A DNA stretch of 64,000 nt from Opitutus terrae PB90-1 (lineage in GTDB: Bacteria > Verrucomicrobiota > Verrucomicrobiia > Opitutales > Opitutaceae). The notes beneath the pieces were generated by a model that was not told where the DNA came from, searched no databases, and worked only from the letters and a program-made list of their open reading frames with translations. Of this stretch, positions 59,954 to 64,000 are shown piece after piece. The number at the start of each line of letters is the position of its first letter. The stretch's first letter is position 1. The stretch covers positions 2,241,001 through 2,305,000 of the forward strand of contig NC_010571.1 in the NCBI RefSeq assembly GCF_000019965.1, in the 5' to 3' direction. A program made the position numbers and the translations under genes.

Positions 59954-62563
59954 TCACTCGCATCTCAACGCCTCGATCGGATTGATGGTTGCCGCGCGCC
60001 TTGCGGGCAGCCAGCACGCGAACGCCGCAATGAGGAGGAGTAGCAAGGCGACCCCGCCGAGCACGAACGGATCGGTCGGGGTGACGCGGAACAGCAGACC
60101 GACCAGTAGCTGCGACAACCCGCAGGCGGCGGCGAGACCGCAGACGACGCCGACGATCGCGAGGACGAGCCCTTCGCGCATCACGCCGGAAAGCACATGC
60201 CGGCGACCTGCGCCCAATGCCATGCGGATCCCGATCTCGCGCGTGCGTTGCACGACGCCGAAGGCGATGAGTCCGTAGAGTCCGACCGCGACCAGCAGCA
60301 CGGCGGTGCCGGCGAAGACGGACAGCAGTATGAGCATCAACCGGCGCGGTGCGTCCCGCGTCGTGATGACGCTTTCCAGCGTGCGGATGTTGGCCACCGG
60401 CTGGTCGGCATCCACCTGCAGGATCACGCGCCGGCAGGTCTCGGCCGCTGCGAGCGGCGGAACCGCCGTTCGCACCAGCAGGGTGCACGCGCCCCAAGCC
60501 GAGGCGTCCGGCTGATACACATATTCGCTCATCGGATGGTCGAGCCCGCGCTGGCGCACATCGCCCACGACGCCCACGACCTCGAAATGCTCGCCCTGCA
60601 TGCGCACGGCCTGACCGATTGGGTCCCGATCGGGGAAGACTTTCCGTGCCAGCGACGCGCTCAGGATCACGACGGGCGGAGCATCTTTGGCTTCATCACG
60701 CGGGGTGAATTCCCGGCCTTGCAGGAGCGGAATGCGGAGCGCGCGAAAGAATCCCGGTGAGGCAAAACTGCGGTCGGTGTGAACGTAGACCTCGTCCCGT
60801 TCGGGTTGGTACTCGGCCCGCAGCGCCGTGTCCGAGAAGCCGCTCATCGGGACGGACGTGCTTGCGGCCACGGCTTCGACTTCGGCCAGCGACTCGAGTC
60901 GTTCGAGTATCTGCCGTACGAATCGGGTGCGGCGGTCCGTGTCGGCGAACTTCCGGGGGTCGATGGAAATATCCATCGCCAGAACTCCGTGTGGCTCGAA
61001 TCCCGGGGGCACCTTGTGCAGCCGCCACAGCGTCGTCATGAGCAGACTGGCTCCTACCAGCAACGTGAGCGCGAGTGCGACCTCCGCCACGATCAGCCCG
61101 CGCCGCAATCGGCTCTGTCGCCGGCCTCCCGCTACGTTTCCATCCAGTTTCAGCCCTTGACTCATGCCTGCATCAGCGAGGTGCAGCGCCGGCGCCAGTC
61201 CAAACAGAATGCCAGTGGCAACGGATACGCCGGTCGCGAAGCCGAGCGTCCAGATGTCGAGGCCGAGTTCCAGCGAGGGGCCCAGAGCGTTCTGCCCAAG
61301 TCGGGTGAGCGAGGCCGTGGCCCAGAAGGACACGAGCAGTCCCGCTCCGCCACCGAGGGCGGAAAGCAGCACGCTTTCGGTCAGCAACTGTCGGAGTACC
61401 CGACCGCGGCCGGCACCTAGCGCCACGCGCAGCGCCACCTCGCGGCGACGCGAAGACATCCGTGCCAGGAGCAAACCCGCGACGTTGGCGCAGGCGATCA
61501 GCAGCACAAACCCCACGGCCCCAAAAAGCACCCAGAGCTGCAACCGCACCGCTTCGACGCTCTGTTCGTGCAACGGCACGACGAGGGTTCCCCAGTGTTT
61601 TTTCCACGAGGGATAAAGCGGCCGCAGTCGATCGGTGATCGCGTTGAACTCCGTGCGCACCCGGTCGATCGTGACGCCCGGCTTGATCCGTCCGATCACG
61701 CGCAGTCGGTGGTCGCCGCGCACGTGGTGCCAGGGTTGCGTGCCGAAGACGAACGGCAGGAGCACGTCCCCCTCGTAAGGCAACGGCGGGTCGGACGCGA
61801 GGACGCCGACGACCGTGTAGCTCTCGCTGTCGAGCAGGATTTCGCGGCCCACCACCTGCGGGTCGCTTGCGAACGACTGTTGCCACAGCCGGTGGCTGAG
61901 GATCGCGACGTTGCCCTTGCCCGGTTGGTCCTCGTCGGGTTGAAAGTCGCGGCCGAGTGCGGGACGCACCCGCAGCGTCCGCAGGTAGCTGGCGGAGACC
62001 TTCGTGATCGCGAGTCGCTCCGGCTCGCCCAGGCCGGTGAGGTTCATGCTCTCGCGCCGGATCGCCGCGATGCTTTCCAGCGTGGTAGCCTGGGCGCGCC
62101 AGTCGCCGAACTGGCCGCCGGCCACGATGTTTCGGCCGGTGCCCTTGCCGGAGGCGTCTTCCCAAAGGTGGACCAGGTTTTGCGGTTCGTCGTACGGGAG
62201 GGCCCGCAGCAGGATGTGGTTGACCAGGCTGAACACCGCCGTGCACCCGCCGATGCCGAGCGCGAGCGTGAGGACGACGGTCGCGGTGAACCCGGAATCC
62301 CGCCGCAGCATTCGCAGCGCATAGCGGAGGTCCTGCGCGAGTTGTTCGAGCCAGAAGAAACCGCGGGCGTCGCGCTCGCGCTCCTTGATCTGCTCGACGC
62401 CGCCAAACGCGCGGAGCGCGGCGAACCTCGCTTCGTCGCTCGGCATCCCACGCGCGAGGTTTTGTTGTGTCTCGCGTTCGAGATGCTCGGCGATTTCCGC
62501 GGTCATTTCCCGGTCGAGCCGGCCGGGGCGAAACAGCGCAACGAAGCGGTCGAATAAATTCAT
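59954..62563 (-). CDS. ADOP-type FtsX/MacB permease (e) with N-terminal prefix domain
   Basis: 869 residues, about 60 longer than the other ADOP proteins. The extra N-terminus (FDRFVALFRPGRLDREMTAE, HLERETQQNLARGM, EARFAALRAFGG) is the cytoplasmic prefix domain typical of full ADOP proteins. Then comes the usual pattern: first helix [20 protein letters not shown], core, FtsX helices with LLARMSSRRREVALRVALGA, second core and the tail PARRAATINPIEALRCE. The ATG overlaps the stop of the metallo-beta-lactamase-fold gene (ATGA), so the two are translated together. Confidence 0.92.
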   Translation of the reverse strand: MNLFDRFVALFRPGRLDREMTAEIAEHLERETQQNLARGMPSDEARFAALRAFGGVEQIKERERDARGFFWLEQLAQDLRYALRMLRRDSGFTATVVLTLALGIGGCTAVFSLVNHILLRALPYDEPQNLVHLWEDASGKGTGRNIVAGGQFGDWRAQATTLESIAAIRRESMNLTGLGEPERLAITKVSASYLRTLRVRPALGRDFQPDEDQPGKGNVAILSHRLWQQSFASDPQVVGREILLDSESYTVVGVLASDPPLPYEGDVLLPFVFGTQPWHHVRGDHRLRVIGRIKPGVTIDRVRTEFNAITDRLRPLYPSWKKHWGTLVVPLHEQSVEAVRLQLWVLFGAVGFVLLIACANVAGLLLARMSSRRREVALRVALGAGRGRVLRQLLTESVLLSALGGGAGLLVSFWATASLTRLGQNALGPSLELGLDIWTLGFATGVSVATGILFGLAPALHLADAGMSQGLKLDGNVAGGRRQSRLRRGLIVAEVALALTLLVGASLLMTTLWRLHKVPPGFEPHGVLAMDISIDPRKFADTDRRTRFVRQILERLESLAEVEAVAASTSVPMSGFSDTALRAEYQPERDEVYVHTDRSFASPGFFRALRIPLLQGREFTPRDEAKDAPPVVILSASLARKVFPDRDPIGQAVRMQGEHFEVVGVVGDVRQRGLDHPMSEYVYQPDASAWGACTLLVRTAVPPLAAAETCRRVILQVDADQPVANIRTLESVITTRDAPRRLMLILLSVFAGTAVLLVAVGLYGLIAFGVVQRTREIGIRMALGAGRRHVLSGVMREGLVLAIVGVVCGLAAACGLSQLLVGLLFRVTPTDPFVLGGVALLLLLIAAFACWLPARRAATINPIEALRCE

Positions 62564-63615
62564 GATTTGGTCGCAGGCGCGCCGACGAGGAGCGCCCAGA
62601 GTCTTTCGAGATTCCCCGTGTGCTGTCGGACGACCTCATCCGTCGGGTTCGCCAGCCGATCCCAGTCGGCAAATCGTGTCGGCAGCGCGAACCGCGATTT
62701 CACCGCGTCGAGCGTCAGGCCGTCGCGCAGGGCCTCGTTCAGTCCCAGCCAGAGTTCCCGATCGTAGTCGCGGATGAACTTCAGATCCGCGGGGCTCAGA
62801 GGAGGCGCGTGTCCGGGGATGATGTGCGTCAACTCGATCCCGGAATCCACGAACTCGCTGAGCACCTCGATCCACCGCGCGACCTCCATCGTGCCCGCCC
62901 AGGCCTGAAACGGCGGCGGCAGCTTGGCCAGCGAGCAGGCGCCGCCGGTCAGCAGTACTTTCTCCTCGGGAATGTGGACGAGAATGTCCGAGTGGCTGTG
63001 CCCTTTGCCGAAGTAGATCAGTCGCACGGTGCGATCGCCGAGGTCGAGCGTCAGTCGGTCATTGAACGTGATCGCCGGCTCCACGATGCCGGTCCGAAGC
63101 GTCTCCAGGGCCTCCAGCCCGTCCGCGATCTTCTCCGCCGATGTTTGATAGGCCGGAGAGACCTTTTCCAGCCCGGCGAGAATCTGCTGTTCCTTCGCGA
63201 TCTCCTGCGTGAGACGCGACTGGACGTCGTGCTGACGCGGTTTGTCCTGCTCCTGTCCCTCGTGGATTCCGGCGTGGCCGACGATGAACCGGGGTTCGAA
63301 GACGCCGTTGCCCGCCACATGCTCCCAGTGATCGTGGGTATTGATGACAAAGGCGTAATCCTGCCGTTTGAACTCGGCTTCGATCAGTACTTTTGCGGTG
63401 CGCATGTCCGCGGCCGAGGCACGGGTATCGATGACCACAATGCCGCGGGCGGAATTGAGTGCGAAGGTGCGGCCGCGCCCCTCCTGCACGATGATCATCG
63501 TGGGGGACAGCCGGACGATTTCCATCGTTGCAGCCAGCCCATCGGCAGCCGCGAGCGCGAGCAGACCCAGCCCGAGCACGACCCGTCTCGCAATTCGGGG
63601 TTGCGAGATATTCAT
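62560..63615 (-). CDS. Secreted metallo-beta-lactamase-fold hydrolase coupled to permease (e)
   Basis: 351 residues from ATG at 63615, preceded by GGAG 9 nt upstream; an ATG seven codons earlier (63636) is possible. Sec signal about 1-28. The first zinc motif reads NTHDHWEHVAGN, that is HxHxEH instead of the usual HxHxDH. The later elements FGKGHSHSDILVHIP and IIPGHAPPL are in place. A long helical insert (residues about 115-165, EIAKEQQILAGLEKVSPAY) resembles alkyl-sulfatase-like or B3-like relatives. The substrate is unknown. The ATGA overlap with the permease suggests a shared task. Confidence 0.85.
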   Translation of the reverse strand: MNISQPRIARRVVLGLGLLALAAADGLAATMEIVRLSPTMIIVQEGRGRTFALNSARGIVVIDTRASAADMRTAKVLIEAEFKRQDYAFVINTHDHWEHVAGNGVFEPRFIVGHAGIHEGQEQDKPRQHDVQSRLTQEIAKEQQILAGLEKVSPAYQTSAEKIADGLEALETLRTGIVEPAITFNDRLTLDLGDRTVRLIYFGKGHSHSDILVHIPEEKVLLTGGACSLAKLPPPFQAWAGTMEVARWIEVLSEFVDSGIELTHIIPGHAPPLSPADLKFIRDYDRELWLGLNEALRDGLTLDAVKSRFALPTRFADWDRLANPTDEVVRQHTGNLERLWALLVGAPATKS

Positions 63616-63715
63616 CTTTGGTAGCTCCATTTCCATCGGGTGTTGAAATCCTTGTCGTGCGCGCCGACGTGCGACTCCGCCCCCAAGCGCGATGAGCCGA
63701 TCGTCGTGGCAGCGC

Positions 63716-63895
63716 TCAGCCCATCCAGAAACCCTTGCGATGGGAAACGCCGAGCACCTTCCGGCATTCAGGACAGAAGTAGACGTAGCGCTTCCCAAAA
63801 AAGCTGGAGAGCGCGCGGCACCATACGGTGTGCAGCGCCTGGCCGCAGTGCGGACAGACGGGCAGGACGTCGTTCTTTTCGATGCATTCGATCAT
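63716..63895 (-). CDS. Small zinc-ribbon protein
   Basis: 59 residues from ATG at 63895. It contains VCPHCGQALHTVWC and YFCPECRKVLGVSHR, two CxxC knuckles 24 residues apart (CPHC and CPEC) that should bind one zinc. The end HRKGFWMG is basic/aromatic. Small zinc ribbons of this type bind nucleic acid or protein; no function can be assigned. It is on the same strand as its neighbours, about 100 bp upstream of the metallo-beta-lactamase-fold gene. Confidence 0.72.
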   Translation of the reverse strand: MIECIEKNDVLPVCPHCGQALHTVWCRALSSFFGKRYVYFCPECRKVLGVSHRKGFWMG

Positions 63896-63964
63896 GACAG
63901 GTCTTTCGTTTGGTGTTCGTGTTGAACCGGGGTCGCGGAGAACCGGCGCCATCGCGGGCGAGCG

Positions 63965-64000
63965 TCACTCGTTGCGCAGCACCTCGATGACATTGACCCG
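63965..64000 (-). CDS. ADOP-type permease (f), last 11 codons only (rest beyond the window)
   Basis: Reading the minus strand from base 64000 gives RVNVIEVLRNE and then TGA (63965-63967). This matches the conserved C-terminal end of ADOP permeases, compare [11 protein letters not shown] and TINPIEALRCE in this window. The gene body would lie beyond the right edge. Confidence 0.7.
   Translation of the reverse strand, partial: RVNVIEVLRNE

Noticed and set aside
1-64000. tRNA, rRNA, CRISPR or phage genes
   Set aside because: No cloverleaf with a convincing T-loop and acceptor stem, no regularly spaced direct repeats, and no integrase or capsid motif were found by eye.

Overview
The window is high-GC DNA from a member of the Verrucomicrobiota, most likely the family Opitutaceae. 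This is inferred from the mix of families, not from a marker gene. The supporting features are a clade II-type nitrous oxide reductase cluster (nosZ-nosB-nosD-nosF-nosY), many orphan FtsX/MacB-type permeases of the ADOP class, a PEP-CTERM protein, many secreted PD40 proteins, and intergenic palindromic repeats. No rRNA, tRNA, CRISPR array, transposase or phage gene was seen.

Layout. 1-4925: 3' part of nosZ, an intrinsic terminator, then nosB/nosD/nosF/nosY with GTGA/ATGA start-stop overlaps. 5028-9057: a WYL regulator, a repeat element, an unknown protein and an M13 zinc metallopeptidase. 9233-14293: a large hybrid histidine kinase, a rhomboid-like membrane protein and a helical lipoprotein. 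14444-22696: an ADOP permease, a PEP-CTERM papain-like protein, a metallo-beta-lactamase-fold protein, a GH51 arabinofuranosidase with a Tat-type signal, and a DUF418 membrane protein. 22984-39225: a long minus-strand block of secreted hydrolases (two esterases, one M20 peptidase), PD40/SBBP propeller proteins, a methyltransferase, a carbohydrate-binding protein and three tandem ADOP permeases, with a relic of another ADOP gene at 25691-25792. 39454-45885: small stress or accessory genes (DUF4177 lipoprotein, DUF4097, two GNATs, DJ-1/PfpI, DUF3788) and a secreted DUF5060 glycosidase-like protein. 46224-54072: a response regulator/histidine kinase pair, a divergent DUF4405 cytochrome-like protein, DUF5329, a metallophosphoesterase and a frameshifted PD40-Kelch gene. 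54416-64000: a second hybrid kinase with a periplasmic substrate-binding domain, a VOC protein, an ECF sigma factor fused to a membrane domain, a decayed ATC-hydrolase-like gene, a metallo-beta-lactamase-fold protein coupled to another ADOP permease, a zinc-ribbon protein, and the last codons of one more ADOP permease at the edge.

The genes suggest a denitrifying or N2O-respiring, polysaccharide-degrading heterotroph with a large periplasmic proteome and several envelope-sensing circuits. The most unusual material is between genes: a three-copy structured repeat bounded by CTAG that supplies stop codons to its neighbours; a pair of related long palindromes sharing a TCCGATCGGA core; pyrimidine-rich heptamer leaders in front of three adjacent permeases; and an 11-bp-period direct-repeat promoter motif shared by the response regulator and a metallophosphoesterase gene.
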